A stretch of 64,000 nt of DNA from an uncultured Clostridia bacterium (GTDB taxonomy: Bacteria > Bacillota > Clostridia > Oscillospirales > Ruminococcaceae). A program made the translations under genes and the position numbers. The stretch spans positions 62,001-126,000 of the forward strand of contig CAMCPM010000003.1 of NCBI GenBank assembly GCA_945876755.1, given 5' to 3'. The notes beneath the pieces are model-generated. The model was not told the DNA's origin and searched no databases. It saw nothing but the letters and a program-made list of their open reading frames with translations. This document shows positions 36,614-44,443 of this stretch, piece by piece (the first letter of the stretch is position 1; the number at the start of each line of letters is the position of its first letter).

Positions 36614-37330
36614 TCACTCAACATAATATCCAAGAACCTTTCCGAATATGGAAAAAGTATCGTTTTCGGTAACCGGAATTGTCTTATAAGCCTTATTTAT
36701 TGAATATAATCCATCCTGCTGGAGAATCTTAAAGAACGGCTCACCATTAAGTATTGCGATTACAATATCTCCATAGTTTACCTCCTGCGTTTCTCTTACC
36801 CACAAGAGGCAGCCATCGGGATATTTAGGTTCCATACTATTACCATTTGCATATATGCCACAAGTCGCGTTTGTCGGAACATCAGTCTGAGGAAATTCCC
36901 GAATAGTATAGTTATCATCATCGGAGAAGGGTGTTGAGACACCTGCTCCGGCAGCAATATCATATACTTTGAGATTTGTAGTCATTGTTATGAGGCTATC
37001 ACGCTGTACTTGCTCCTCATACATCTCCGCCAGAGCCGAAGCTCTGCCGATGAGCTTCATCTGCTCCCGTTCTGGGAGCTTTTTATAATAGGAAAGAAGC
37101 TCTTGCTCGTCATTTGGTAATGACGGGCTTTTTTCTTTGCCAGTTAGCAAGTACTCTATAGATACTCCCAAAAAATCCGCAATTGTGGATATGCTTTCTG
37201 CAGCCGGATTGGTATTATTTTTATTCCATGCAGAAATTGCAGAAGTAGAAATTCCAGTATACGCAGCTAAGTCCTTTTGCTTTAGCTTTTTTTCTTTTAA
37301 TATGTTAAATATCCGTTGTGAAATTGTCAT
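36614..37330 (-). CDS. Phage repressor with HTH and S24 autoproteolytic domain
   Basis: A 238-residue CI/LexA-like repressor. An XRE-type HTH is at residues 12-60 (KQKDLAAYTGISTSAISAWNK). The S24 domain has an Ala-Gly cleavage region at 126-130 (AAGAG), catalytic Ser165 in GNSMEP and Lys201 in FFKIL. RecA-stimulated self-cleavage should lift lysogeny after DNA damage. This differs from Mu, whose repressor lacks the protease domain. ATG at 37330 has GGAG eight bases upstream. It reads away from the operator region at 37366-37419. Confidence 0.92.
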   Translation of the reverse strand: MTISQRIFNILKEKKLKQKDLAAYTGISTSAISAWNKNNTNPAAESISTIADFLGVSIEYLLTGKEKSPSLPNDEQELLSYYKKLPEREQMKLIGRASALAEMYEEQVQRDSLITMTTNLKVYDIAAGAGVSTPFSDDDNYTIREFPQTDVPTNATCGIYANGNSMEPKYPDGCLLWVRETQEVNYGDIVIAILNGEPFFKILQQDGLYSINKAYKTIPVTENDTFSIFGKVLGYYVE

Positions 37331-37365
37331 AATAAACACTCCAATATAATGTTCAAAATAGATAA

Positions 37366-37419
37366 AATCCTTAAATATGGATTTTATCTATTGACAAATC
37401 CATATAAGTGGATTATAAT
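37366..37419 (+). promoter_or_regulatory. Early promoter with two repressor operators
   Basis: TTGACA (37391-37396), 17 bp and TATAAT (37414-37419) form a consensus promoter. Two 18-bp operators of the form AATCC-N8-GGATT lie at 37366-37383 and 37397-37414; the second fills the spacer. The first is the core of a larger inverted repeat with 14-bp arms (AATAGATAAAATCC). Binding of the repressor would block early transcription. Confidence 0.85.
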
Positions 37420-37429
37420 TACCTTTAGG

Positions 37430-37460
37430 AAACCAAGTAGGCGCAAAAATCCCTTGGTTT
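37430..37460 (+). other. Hairpin in the early leader RNA
   Basis: AAACCAAG and CTTGGTTT form an 8-bp perfect stem near the expected 5' end of the early transcript. It may protect the RNA or control translation. Confidence 0.4.
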
Positions 37461-37517
37461 ACAGAAACATTGTATCATAAGAAACTTGAAAAAACAATAG
37501 AAACGGAGGAAATTTTG

Positions 37518-37751
37518 ATGAAAATCATTATTGAAGGCTCTGCAGAAGAAATGCCTGACCTTATAAAGGGAGTGCAAAACCAAGTATTAGGTAAAAGCCC
37601 TCAAGATGTAAAGTATATTTCCGAAAAAGACTTGCGAAAAGCCGTAGAATATCTTTCAGATTATTTTAAGAAGCATTCAAAAATGACTGTTTTCGGAAAT
37701 ATGCCTGATGTTGAGTTAAGTGTCTTTGTTGAAAGAATCTTGAGCAATTGA
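37518..37751 (+). CDS. First early gene, function unknown
   Basis: A 77-residue acidic protein (MKIIIEGSAEEMPDLIKGVQ...) that I do not recognise. ATG at 37518 has GGAGG ten bases upstream. It is the first gene after the early promoter. Its 3' end overlaps the convergent gene 37716-38270 by 36 bases. Confidence 0.65.
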   Translation: MKIIIEGSAEEMPDLIKGVQNQVLGKSPQDVKYISEKDLRKAVEYLSDYFKKHSKMTVFGNMPDVELSVFVERILSN

Positions 37752-38270
37752 TTTTTTTCGATCACGTCTAGGTTTAGCGTAATAATGATCTCTTGCACCT
37801 GAAAAGTTTACGAGATTTTCATTTTTAAAAACCGATATCAACTCGGCAACTCTAAATGGTGATATTGGAGTTTTTGTAAACATCTTTTCGCCCTTGAAAA
37901 TGTATAACGTGCTGATATATGATGTCATAAGTCTATCGGGAGTGTTTTCGAAGAAAGGGTGTAAAGGTTCAAACTCTTCTATTAAATTATCAACTACCGC
38001 TTCATCCATATTAACCATCGTAAAAACAACTGAATCAAAGTTTGTAACTATATATATACGATTGGATAAAGAGGGTTTGATATTTAACTTCGACAGCATA
38101 TCATATTTAGGTTGTAATATCTTGACACATTCAAATCCTTCAAAATAGTTTATTAAATCCTGGTATATTAATTTGAAATCGTACAAATAATCGGGATATT
38201 CTACTTTGAAATAACCTATTTGGGCATATTGTAAGACATATTTACTTTTTACAAATCCATATCTTGGCAT
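37716..38270 (-). CDS. Minus-strand accessory gene of unknown function in the early region
   Basis: A 184-residue protein not recognised, rich in Tyr and Phe, with a basic C terminus (KPRRDRKKS). It has no membrane segment or signal peptide. GGGGGTG lies before the ATG, which supports translation. Its orientation opposes all early genes and its base composition is more AT-rich than theirs. That is typical of a gene expressed from the dormant prophage (a moron), for example for immunity or host benefit, but the function is unknown. Confidence 0.65.
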   Translation of the reverse strand: MPRYGFVKSKYVLQYAQIGYFKVEYPDYLYDFKLIYQDLINYFEGFECVKILQPKYDMLSKLNIKPSLSNRIYIVTNFDSVVFTMVNMDEAVVDNLIEEFEPLHPFFENTPDRLMTSYISTLYIFKGEKMFTKTPISPFRVAELISVFKNENLVNFSGARDHYYAKPRRDRKKSIAQDSFNKDT

Positions 38271-38337
38271 ATAATCACCCCCTCTCTACAAAGATTATAC
38301 ACTAAATTAAAGTAAAAATCAAGAAAGGACTGATAAG

Positions 38338-38535
38338 ATGAATGATGTTTACAAAGAACTGAAAAATCGACTCGAATACATAAAGCGATCTCCGGAATAC
38401 GCCCGTGAGCAGCTTTATGAAGCACATGGAGCAATTAAAATGGCACACAATCTCGGAGCAATTACCAAAGAACAGTTTTTGGAGCTTGACCACGAATGTG
38501 TTGCTGACGGGATCAATAACCCGAAATATTTTTGA
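38338..38535 (+). CDS. Small early phage protein, function unknown
   Basis: A 65-residue helical, charged protein (VYKELKNRLEYIKRSPEYAREQLYEAHGAIKMA). AGAAAGGACTG precedes the ATG. It is followed by the small HTH gene after 14 bases. No family recognised. Confidence 0.65.
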   Translation: MNDVYKELKNRLEYIKRSPEYAREQLYEAHGAIKMAHNLGAITKEQFLELDHECVADGINNPKYF

Positions 38536-38549
38536 GGAGGCATGATATT

Positions 38550-38753
38550 ATGACACTGGGTCAAAACATCCGCAGTAAGCGGCTGGAATATGACATAGAG
38601 CAGCAGGAGCTTGCGAAGCGTATCGGAGTAAACAAAGCAACGTTATGTAGCATCGAATCCGGCGTAAAAGTCCCGTCGGTAGCCGTATTGGTAAGCATAG
38701 CCGATGTGCTGCACTGTTCCGTAGATGAGCTGCTCGGAAGAAAGGTAAGCTGA
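38550..38753 (+). CDS. XRE-family HTH regulator, Cro/Ner-like position
   Basis: A 67-residue single-domain HTH protein (LGQNIRSKRLEYDIEQQELAKRIGVNKATLCSIESGVKVPSVAVLVSIADVL). Size and place after the early promoter fit the Ner or Cro role of turning down the repressor and early promoter. ATG at 38550 has GAGGAGG nine bases upstream. Confidence 0.8.
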   Translation: MTLGQNIRSKRLEYDIEQQELAKRIGVNKATLCSIESGVKVPSVAVLVSIADVLHCSVDELLGRKVS

Positions 38754-38809
38754 TGAGAATGTCGGAACGCAGCTTCGGCTGCTCGAAAAAATACAAGGAG
38801 GAAAATATT

Positions 38810-39094
38810 ATGTACTACAAAACCAATATGACTGCCGTACCCGTGGAGGTACATTCAAAAGTTTGTGACCTGCTCCAGCGTGATGACCGCGATCTTGTAC
38901 ACATTGCCTATGATTCCATGCTTGAGGGTGATAATACGATTTTTGTATTGATTGCCCGTGAGGAAGAACCGATAGACGAAAAGTGTTACTCCGTTCATTG
39001 CTATAATTCCGTAGAAAAAAAGCTTTTCCGCGGCTCATACAGCCTTACATATCCGGAAGCGATTATTGTTATGGGAAATATCATCAAAGAATAG
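38810..39094 (+). CDS. Small early phage protein, function unknown
   Basis: A 94-residue protein (MYYKTNMTAVPVEVHSKVCDLL...). No family recognised. ATG at 38810 has AAGGAGG eight bases upstream; an upstream ATG at 38753 overlaps the HTH stop but has no ribosome binding site. A GCAA-tetraloop hairpin follows the stop codon. Confidence 0.65.
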   Translation: MYYKTNMTAVPVEVHSKVCDLLQRDDRDLVHIAYDSMLEGDNTIFVLIAREEEPIDEKCYSVHCYNSVEKKLFRGSYSLTYPEAIIVMGNIIKE

Positions 39095-39099
39095 CCGAA

Positions 39100-39115
39100 A
39101 CGGGCGCAAGCCCGT
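39100..39115 (+). other. GC-rich tetraloop hairpin after a stop codon
   Basis: ACGGGC-GCAA-GCCCGT, a six-base-pair stem with a GNRA loop, five bases past the stop codon and with no T run. Similar hairpins are at 43150 and 44168. Confidence 0.6.
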
Positions 39116-39174
39116 CTGTCGGGGACGGTCTCCCGGCACTGATGATGGCAGACCACAAAGGACGGTGAAAACCA

Positions 39175-39387
39175 TTGAAAATAGAACAGTTTAAGGCTCA
39201 GATGCTGACATATGCCCTCGGAGCAGGTAAAGCTCTTTGCGAAATTTCGCAGATAGCCGAGGAAGAAGGCATAAAATTAGAGCCGGAACAGGTCAGGAAG
39301 AATGCAGCAACCATTCTTGTGATCCTGACCGAAACGATCGAATTCTTGAAAGCGTTCGATAAAAACAATTGTTCTGACTCTGATTAA
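39175..39387 (+). CDS. Small early phage protein before the transposase gene
   Basis: A 70-residue helical protein (KIEQFKAQMLTYALGAGKALCEISQIAEEEGIKL) with TTG start and AAAGGACGGTG upstream. No family recognised. It precedes MuA by 64 bases. Confidence 0.6.
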   Translation: MKIEQFKAQMLTYALGAGKALCEISQIAEEEGIKLEPEQVRKNAATILVILTETIEFLKAFDKNNCSDSD

Positions 39388-39451
39388 TAGTATATCAGAG
39401 GTGGAGCAAAAATGCAAGCCTTTTTCCAAAAAATTTTAAGGAGGTGCGGAA

Positions 39452-41431
39452 ATGGAATATTTAACCGTCAAAGAAGTGGCGGAATTGAAAGGGTGCAGTG
39501 AAAGATACATACAAAATTGTATATCTAAAGGCAAACTGGAAGCTAAGGAAGAATTGAATTCTAAAGGTAAAACAAAATTCTATATTCCAGTTTCCGCCCT
39601 CCCGGAAGAACTCAAGGCGAGGTATTATAAGCAGAAGCAGCAGGAGATTGGTCTGCTGCCGGAGCTTAAAAAAGAGCCTTTAGAACAGCGTTCTAAGGCT
39701 GTTAAAAAGCCTGTTGTAAAGAAGAATTTGGACGAATACACAGCCGCACAGCGTGAAGAGATTGCATTTTGGTGCGATACCCTTAAAGAATGGCAGGCTG
39801 CACGTTCCAAGTTCAAAAACAAAACCGAAGCGGATCCGCTGTTTTGCGCGAAGGTAAAGCTCGAGCATCCCGACATTGACATAAGCCCGGATATTTTATA
39901 CCGCAAATATGCGGCGTACCGGGAAAACGACCTTGACGGTCTGGTTGACAAGCGTGGCGGATGGAACAAGGATAAATGCAGCATTGACCCGGAGGTATTT
40001 AGCATATTTACAAGCTACTACCTTAATACACACAAGCTTACCGTTGAAAACTGTTACAATAAAACAATTGCGGTATGCAGGGAATATTATCCCGAGCTTG
40101 TAGACGGGATCCCGTGTTCGAGAACGTTCAGGCGGCACGCAGATAAAATTCCTGCCGCAATTGTGGACTATGCAAGAGAGGGAAACAAAGCATTTTTGGA
40201 TAAGTATTTGGAGTACGTTGAGCGAGACATGAAGAGCCTTAAATGCAATGATATCTGGATTGCCGATAACCACACGCTGGATTTCTTCTCGCTTTCCGAT
40301 GATGGCGAAGTACATAGAGCGTCTATAACCACGTTTCAAGACGCGAAAAGCGGCATAGTTGTTGCGGCAGAACTTTGCGACCATCCTAATTCCGATACGA
40401 CAAGACTTGCACTGCGTTCCGCTATTCTTCAGGGATTCGGTATTCCGATAGGTGTGTATTTCGATAACGGCTCCGAGTTCCTTGCAAGCGATATTGCCGG
40501 ACGCGGACACCGTAAAAAAAGCAGCTGGCAAAAAGAAGATCACCCCGTTCAGATTTTGTCATTGCTGGGGATAAAAATGACGAACGCTATTCCCAAGAAT
40601 GCAAAGGCAAAACCTATTGAAAGATTTTTCTACACCTTCAAGGAACATTATTCAAAATCCATTGAAAGCTACTGCGGCGGTAAACCGTCGGAACGCCCCG
40701 AAGAATGCAAGCAGCTTGTAAAGGATCGTAAGCTGATCACCGATGCGGAGATCCGTGAAATTCTTCCCGTATTTATCCGCGGACATAACAGCGAGCTTTA
40801 CGGCGGCAAGGAAAAAGAATACAAGAATATGAGGCGCATTGATGTTTGGAACGAGGCTGTTCGTTCCGGAGATATTGAATTCCGTACTACTGATGAAAGC
40901 AATCTTAATCTGCTTCTCCGTCGTACAACAAGGGTACAGAAAATCAAGCGTAACGGCGTATTTATCGAATGGGCAGGAAGAAAAATTTGGTATAAGGACG
41001 ATACAACAGTATTCCATATCAATGAAGAGGTGTACGTGCGTTTTGACCCTGTAGATTTGAGCGAGGTAAAGGTCTATGCCAAGGAAACGGACAAACTGCT
41101 GTATACATATCCTTGTGCAGAATATCTTAATCTACCATTCATCGGTGCTGAGCAAGAAGATATACAGACGTTTATGCGGAGTCAGGCTCAGACGAGAAAA
41201 GCTGTCAAAAGGCAGCTTGACGAATACACCAAATTTGACGCAGTATCTCTTCTTAAGGCGGAACTGCTCAGAGCCGAGCAGAATTCAAAGGATTACGAAA
41301 TTGCAAAGCCCGAATCGTTTACTCCCGTTATTGCCAATGAAATGGAAGCAAGCAACATGAATATAACTAAAATTGAATTTGCGGACTTGAAACGGCTTAA
41401 TGATGTCCGTGAAAAATCGAAAGGAGCATGA
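39452..41431 (+). CDS. Mu-type DDE transposase (MuA homologue)
   Basis: A 659-residue transposase, near MuA length (663). The N terminus is an excisionase-like winged helix (MEYLTVKEVAELKGCSERYIQNCISKGKL), followed by helical DNA-binding parts (about 100-240), an RNase-H-like core with D272 (WIADNHT), D338 (YFDNGSEF) and E390 (KPIERFF), and a Mu-type C-terminal beta-barrel (about 490-570). The catalytic triad is complete. It should join the TG...CA ends to target DNA with a five-base stagger, in agreement with the GAGGA duplication. The last codons overlap the MuB ribosome binding site region. Confidence 0.95.
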   Translation: MEYLTVKEVAELKGCSERYIQNCISKGKLEAKEELNSKGKTKFYIPVSALPEELKARYYKQKQQEIGLLPELKKEPLEQRSKAVKKPVVKKNLDEYTAAQREEIAFWCDTLKEWQAARSKFKNKTEADPLFCAKVKLEHPDIDISPDILYRKYAAYRENDLDGLVDKRGGWNKDKCSIDPEVFSIFTSYYLNTHKLTVENCYNKTIAVCREYYPELVDGIPCSRTFRRHADKIPAAIVDYAREGNKAFLDKYLEYVERDMKSLKCNDIWIADNHTLDFFSLSDDGEVHRASITTFQDAKSGIVVAAELCDHPNSDTTRLALRSAILQGFGIPIGVYFDNGSEFLASDIAGRGHRKKSSWQKEDHPVQILSLLGIKMTNAIPKNAKAKPIERFFYTFKEHYSKSIESYCGGKPSERPEECKQLVKDRKLITDAEIREILPVFIRGHNSELYGGKEKEYKNMRRIDVWNEAVRSGDIEFRTTDESNLNLLLRRTTRVQKIKRNGVFIEWAGRKIWYKDDTTVFHINEEVYVRFDPVDLSEVKVYAKETDKLLYTYPCAEYLNLPFIGAEQEDIQTFMRSQAQTRKAVKRQLDEYTKFDAVSLLKAELLRAEQNSKDYEIAKPESFTPVIANEMEASNMNITKIEFADLKRLNDVREKSKGA

Positions 41432-41436
41432 TTTTT

Positions 41437-42606
41437 ATGAGCGTAGACATGGAAAAATTGCGAGCAGGTTACTCCGAACTGGAGAATGAATTCGGCAAAG
41501 AAGGTGCGCCAATCATTGTAGGAATAATGCCTAAATTTGTTGACGAGGCATTGAACTCTGAAAATAAATACACTACTACGATATCTGAATTTTTGAAAAA
41601 CAGAGCGACGGCGTATGATTTTTATTCTGAAGAACAGTGCGAACTGTTTCACAAGCTGGAACATTTTATTGTAGAAAGCGGAAGCGCAGGAAAAGCTGCA
41701 AAAAAATTAGGAATGTGCAACAGCACCATTTCGGATATACGAAACTGCAAATACAGAGGCGATGTTCAGAAATTTTTTGCGGACATTTTAAGCTATTTTA
41801 CTCTGCAGAAAGAAAAAAAAGAAACTAAAATCTATAAGGGCACGGATTATGTTCCAACATCTGTTTCTGAGTATATATATCAGGTAATACGCGGCGTACA
41901 TATTGCCGGGGAATGTGAAATAATTACAGGCGACACGGGCGTTGGAAAGTCAAGAACTATAAGTAAATATGCTTCTGATTATCCCGAGAATACAATTGTT
42001 GTAACTCCTACATACGCCGACAGCTCGGTAATCGGAATCATGAAGCTTATAGCTTCGCAGCTCGGAATTGGCGGACTTAACCGTCTGCATGACCTTAACG
42101 CTGCAGTTCTTAATCGGCTGCACGACGGAATGCTGATAATCATCGACGAAGCACAACACCTTAAATTTCCTGCAATCGACCATTTGAGAAGTATATCTGA
42201 TATTTTTACCGACAAAGGCGAAACAATGGGAGTTTGTTTTGTGGGTAATCCATCATTCATGAGACATTTTGACGAAAAGAAAATCCCGGTAACAGGACAG
42301 GTTTTTAACCGTGCAAATCTCCGTCCTTACATAAAATCCACAGATATTAAGCTTGAGGACATAAAGCTTTTGTTTCCGGAGCTTGCTGATGAGAATAGAA
42401 ATGCTGAAATAAAGTTTTTGTATGCAATTGCACAGACCAACGGCGAGGGCATACGCCGTGCGATGAATTTTTACAGAACAGCGTACAACATGGACGGCGG
42501 TAATGTAAGTATAGAGCGCCTTGCAGAGCTTGCGCAGATGGGTAATCTCAGACTGCCGAACATAGGCAGTCTGATTAAGCGGCTCAGAGAGGAGGCAGCA
42601 GCATGA
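41437..42606 (+). CDS. AAA+ target-selection ATPase (MuB homologue)
   Basis: A 389-residue protein. An N-terminal helical part includes an HTH (SAGKAAKKLGMCNSTISDIRN, about residues 80-105). The AAA+ core has Walker A GDTGVGKSRT and Walker B MLIIIDEAQHL. MuB proteins bind target DNA, stimulate MuA and give target immunity. ATG at 41437 has AAAGGAG ten bases upstream, and the earlier ATG is too near it. The 3' end overlaps the next gene by four bases (ATGA). Confidence 0.92.
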   Translation: MSVDMEKLRAGYSELENEFGKEGAPIIVGIMPKFVDEALNSENKYTTTISEFLKNRATAYDFYSEEQCELFHKLEHFIVESGSAGKAAKKLGMCNSTISDIRNCKYRGDVQKFFADILSYFTLQKEKKETKIYKGTDYVPTSVSEYIYQVIRGVHIAGECEIITGDTGVGKSRTISKYASDYPENTIVVTPTYADSSVIGIMKLIASQLGIGGLNRLHDLNAAVLNRLHDGMLIIIDEAQHLKFPAIDHLRSISDIFTDKGETMGVCFVGNPSFMRHFDEKKIPVTGQVFNRANLRPYIKSTDIKLEDIKLLFPELADENRNAEIKFLYAIAQTNGEGIRRAMNFYRTAYNMDGGNVSIERLAELAQMGNLRLPNIGSLIKRLREEAAA

Positions 42607-42776
42607 AGCACAGACCAACGCGCCCCACAAGGCGGCAAAAAGAGGAGATAGACCGCATAAGACTTGACCCTGATGACTGGCTTGTATGCTGTGAGACGGA
42701 GCATACCATTACCCTATACAACAAATATACCGGGAAAACCGTTACCAAAGTAAAAAAGGAGCGTAAAAAATTATGA
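42603..42776 (+). CDS. 57-residue early phage protein
   Basis: Reads MKHRPTRPTRRQKEEIDRIR and ends KVKKERKKL. A small, basic protein with DDWLVCCETEHTITLYNKYTGK in the middle. ATG overlaps the MuB stop (ATGA), and the stop overlaps the next start, so it is translationally coupled on both sides. Function unknown. Confidence 0.65.
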   Translation: MKHRPTRPTRRQKEEIDRIRLDPDDWLVCCETEHTITLYNKYTGKTVTKVKKERKKL

Positions 42777-42952
42777 AATTCAAAGTAAATCTGAGGATCG
42801 AAACAAACTCCGGCGTTATCGCCGACATTTACACGGTATCAGCCGGAAACATCAAAGCAGCGGAAAACATTGCCGCTGCCAAAGCAATGGACAGGCTCGG
42901 TCGTGACAATGTCACCGAGATCTCCGTGCAGGAGGTGACCCGTTGTGCGTAA
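42773..42952 (+). CDS. 59-residue early phage protein
   Basis: Reads MKFKVNLRIETNSGVIADIY and ends SVQEVTRCA. AAAGGAG lies before the ATG. It overlaps both neighbours. Beta-strand followed by helix; no family recognised. Confidence 0.65.
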   Translation: MKFKVNLRIETNSGVIADIYTVSAGNIKAAENIAAAKAMDRLGRDNVTEISVQEVTRCA

Positions 42953-43142
42953 AACTGATAAAATCGTCCGCAGCGTGATATTAATGCTGCTTGGTGCAAT
43001 GATATACGGATTTCTCGGCGCGGCTGCAGAGGCATACGGCAGCCGCAGTCCCGGAAACGTCGGCGGCGAAATATTAGTCCTGCCGATGATAGCAGGTCTT
43101 ATATGGCTCGGCTGGCAGCTTAGGGGCAAATGCCATAAATAA
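42945..43142 (+). CDS. Small two-span membrane protein
   Basis: A 65-residue protein with two hydrophobic segments (IVRSVILMLLGAMIYGFLGA and EILVLPMIAGLIWLGW). GTG start with GGAGGTG seven bases upstream; it overlaps the preceding gene. Function unknown. Confidence 0.65.
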   Translation: MRKTDKIVRSVILMLLGAMIYGFLGAAAEAYGSRSPGNVGGEILVLPMIAGLIWLGWQLRGKCHK

Positions 43143-43149
43143 CAGCACA

Positions 43150-43168
43150 GTGCAGGTACAGCCTGCAC
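43150..43168 (+). other. GC-rich hairpin after a stop codon
   Basis: GTGCAGG-TACAG-CCTGCAC, a 7-bp stem eight bases past the stop of the membrane protein. A second short hairpin (TCGGC-ACGC-GCCGA) lies about 10-15 bases further on. Neither has a T run. Confidence 0.6.
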
Positions 43169-43262
43169 GTCTTAATGCGGCTCGGCACGCGCCGAACGGT
43201 GACAAGCCCGTGAAAACGCAGAGTCAAGACAAAAGCTAATGTTTTAAGGAGGTATAGATATT

Positions 43263-43520
43263 ATGGCATTGATCAAGTACAAAAAGCTTTCCAAGGCAAG
43301 GGGCATTACCGTCCCCAAGGATCTTGCAGCTAACCTCGGAATTTTTGCCGGGGCTGCGGTCGATCTTGTGGAGCGCGAGGACGGTATCCTGCTCCGCAAG
43401 CACGTCCCGACCTGTGTATTTTGCGGCTCTATTGAGTCGGTAGACACGGTCAAGGGCAAAGAAATCTGCGCAAAGTGCGCCTGCGAAATGAGAGAGGAGA
43501 TAAACAGCAAGTATGCTTAA
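43263..43520 (+). CDS. AbrB-like DNA-binding protein with C-terminal zinc ribbon
   Basis: An 85-residue protein. Residues 1-45 look like an AbrB/SpoVT swapped-hairpin domain (KKLSKARGITVPKDLAANLGIFAGAAVDLVEREDGILLRKH). Residues 49-75 hold four Cys as CVFCGS and CAKC, a zinc ribbon. AAGGAGG precedes the ATG. The last codons overlap the next gene. It may regulate phage or host genes. Confidence 0.75.
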   Translation: MALIKYKKLSKARGITVPKDLAANLGIFAGAAVDLVEREDGILLRKHVPTCVFCGSIESVDTVKGKEICAKCACEMREEINSKYA

Positions 43521-44163
43521 TCCCGAAGAAATCGCGAAAAAGGTCGACCGCATGGCAGAAATCAAGAAGCAGATAACAGACTTAAGCGCCGAATCGGATG
43601 AAATCGAAGCGGAGCTGCTGAAGCAATTTGAAGCTGATGTTGTGGATACAAAGTACCGCACGGTAAAATACTGCGGAGAAAATGCAAAGGTAACCGCTGC
43701 ATACTCCGACTCGGTTAAGATGATTTATCCGTCGGTGCTTAAAACTATCTTTGGTGCGGCATACAAGGACATAGTAACCGAAGAAGTCAGCTACAAGCTG
43801 TCCGCCAACGCAAAGAGACTGCTGGCGGCTCTGTACAAAAAAGAGTATATGCGTGGGTCGACCGTAGAGGATTGTCTTAGTCGCATTGCTCCCGATGACA
43901 AGGCGCTTAAAGCCATGCGTAAGGTTGTTAAGGGCAAGAATTTTGAGAAGGATAAAAACAACCTCATAAAGCTCGGAAAAATAAGCGAGGAGCTGGCATC
44001 CGATTACGCTTACATGATTTCAGAAGCTGCAGCGTGGCAGGAGTTTGAAAAACTCCTCTCTGTCAGCGGCGGCATTTCAGAGGAGCGTATCGCCGAAGTG
44101 CTGGAGTACATAAACGCGGCGATCACCGTGGAAGAAACCCCGAAAATTACAATCAGCGAATAA
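43513..44163 (+). CDS. Early phage protein with coiled-coil start, function unknown
   Basis: A 216-residue protein with an N-terminal coiled coil (residues 5-50; KKVDRMAEIKKQITDLSAESDEIEAELLKQFEADVV). Size, coiled coil and position suggest a counterpart of the Gam end-protection protein, but I do not see its motifs and leave it unnamed. GAGGAG lies before the ATG inside the preceding gene. Confidence 0.7.
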   Translation: MLNPEEIAKKVDRMAEIKKQITDLSAESDEIEAELLKQFEADVVDTKYRTVKYCGENAKVTAAYSDSVKMIYPSVLKTIFGAAYKDIVTEEVSYKLSANAKRLLAALYKKEYMRGSTVEDCLSRIAPDDKALKAMRKVVKGKNFEKDKNNLIKLGKISEELASDYAYMISEAAAWQEFEKLLSVSGGISEERIAEVLEYINAAITVEETPKITISE

Positions 44164-44167
44164 CGGC

Positions 44168-44189
44168 AAGGCAGGAGCAGTCCTGCCTT
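44168..44189 (+). other. GC-rich tetraloop hairpin after a stop codon
   Basis: AAGGCAGGA-GCAG-TCCTGCCTT, a 9-bp perfect stem four bases past the stop codon, without a T run suited to termination. Confidence 0.6.
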
Positions 44190-44209
44190 AGCTGTAGATG
44201 GAGGTTAAA

Positions 44210-44443
44210 ATGATTAATTTTTCGATTGTTTTTTATTTTGAAATAAAGGATGCTGATATATATGGAGGTAAGGGGTCAACTGGATATATGTCAACATCAA
44301 TAGACGGATTACACAGTATTGATGATGTTACTGACCAGCAAATTATTAATTACAAAATTTGTATAGCTAAAACGCTTGGCTTTGATGCGGAAAAAATGCG
44401 TTTTATTACCAAAAACGAATACGAAGCGAATACAGAGGATTGA
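44210..44443 (+). CDS. Small phage protein, function unknown
   Basis: A 77-residue protein (MINFSIVFYFEIKDADIYGG...). ATG at 44210 has GGAGG five to six bases upstream. Its composition is more AT-rich than its neighbours'. The stop overlaps the next start (TGATG). Confidence 0.6.
   Translation: MINFSIVFYFEIKDADIYGGKGSTGYMSTSIDGLHSIDDVTDQQIINYKICIAKTLGFDAEKMRFITKNEYEANTED

Noticed and set aside
43513-44163. Naming this gene gam (host-nuclease inhibitor).
   Set aside because: Position and coiled coil fit, but I could not recognise Gam-specific sequence, so only a general description is given.
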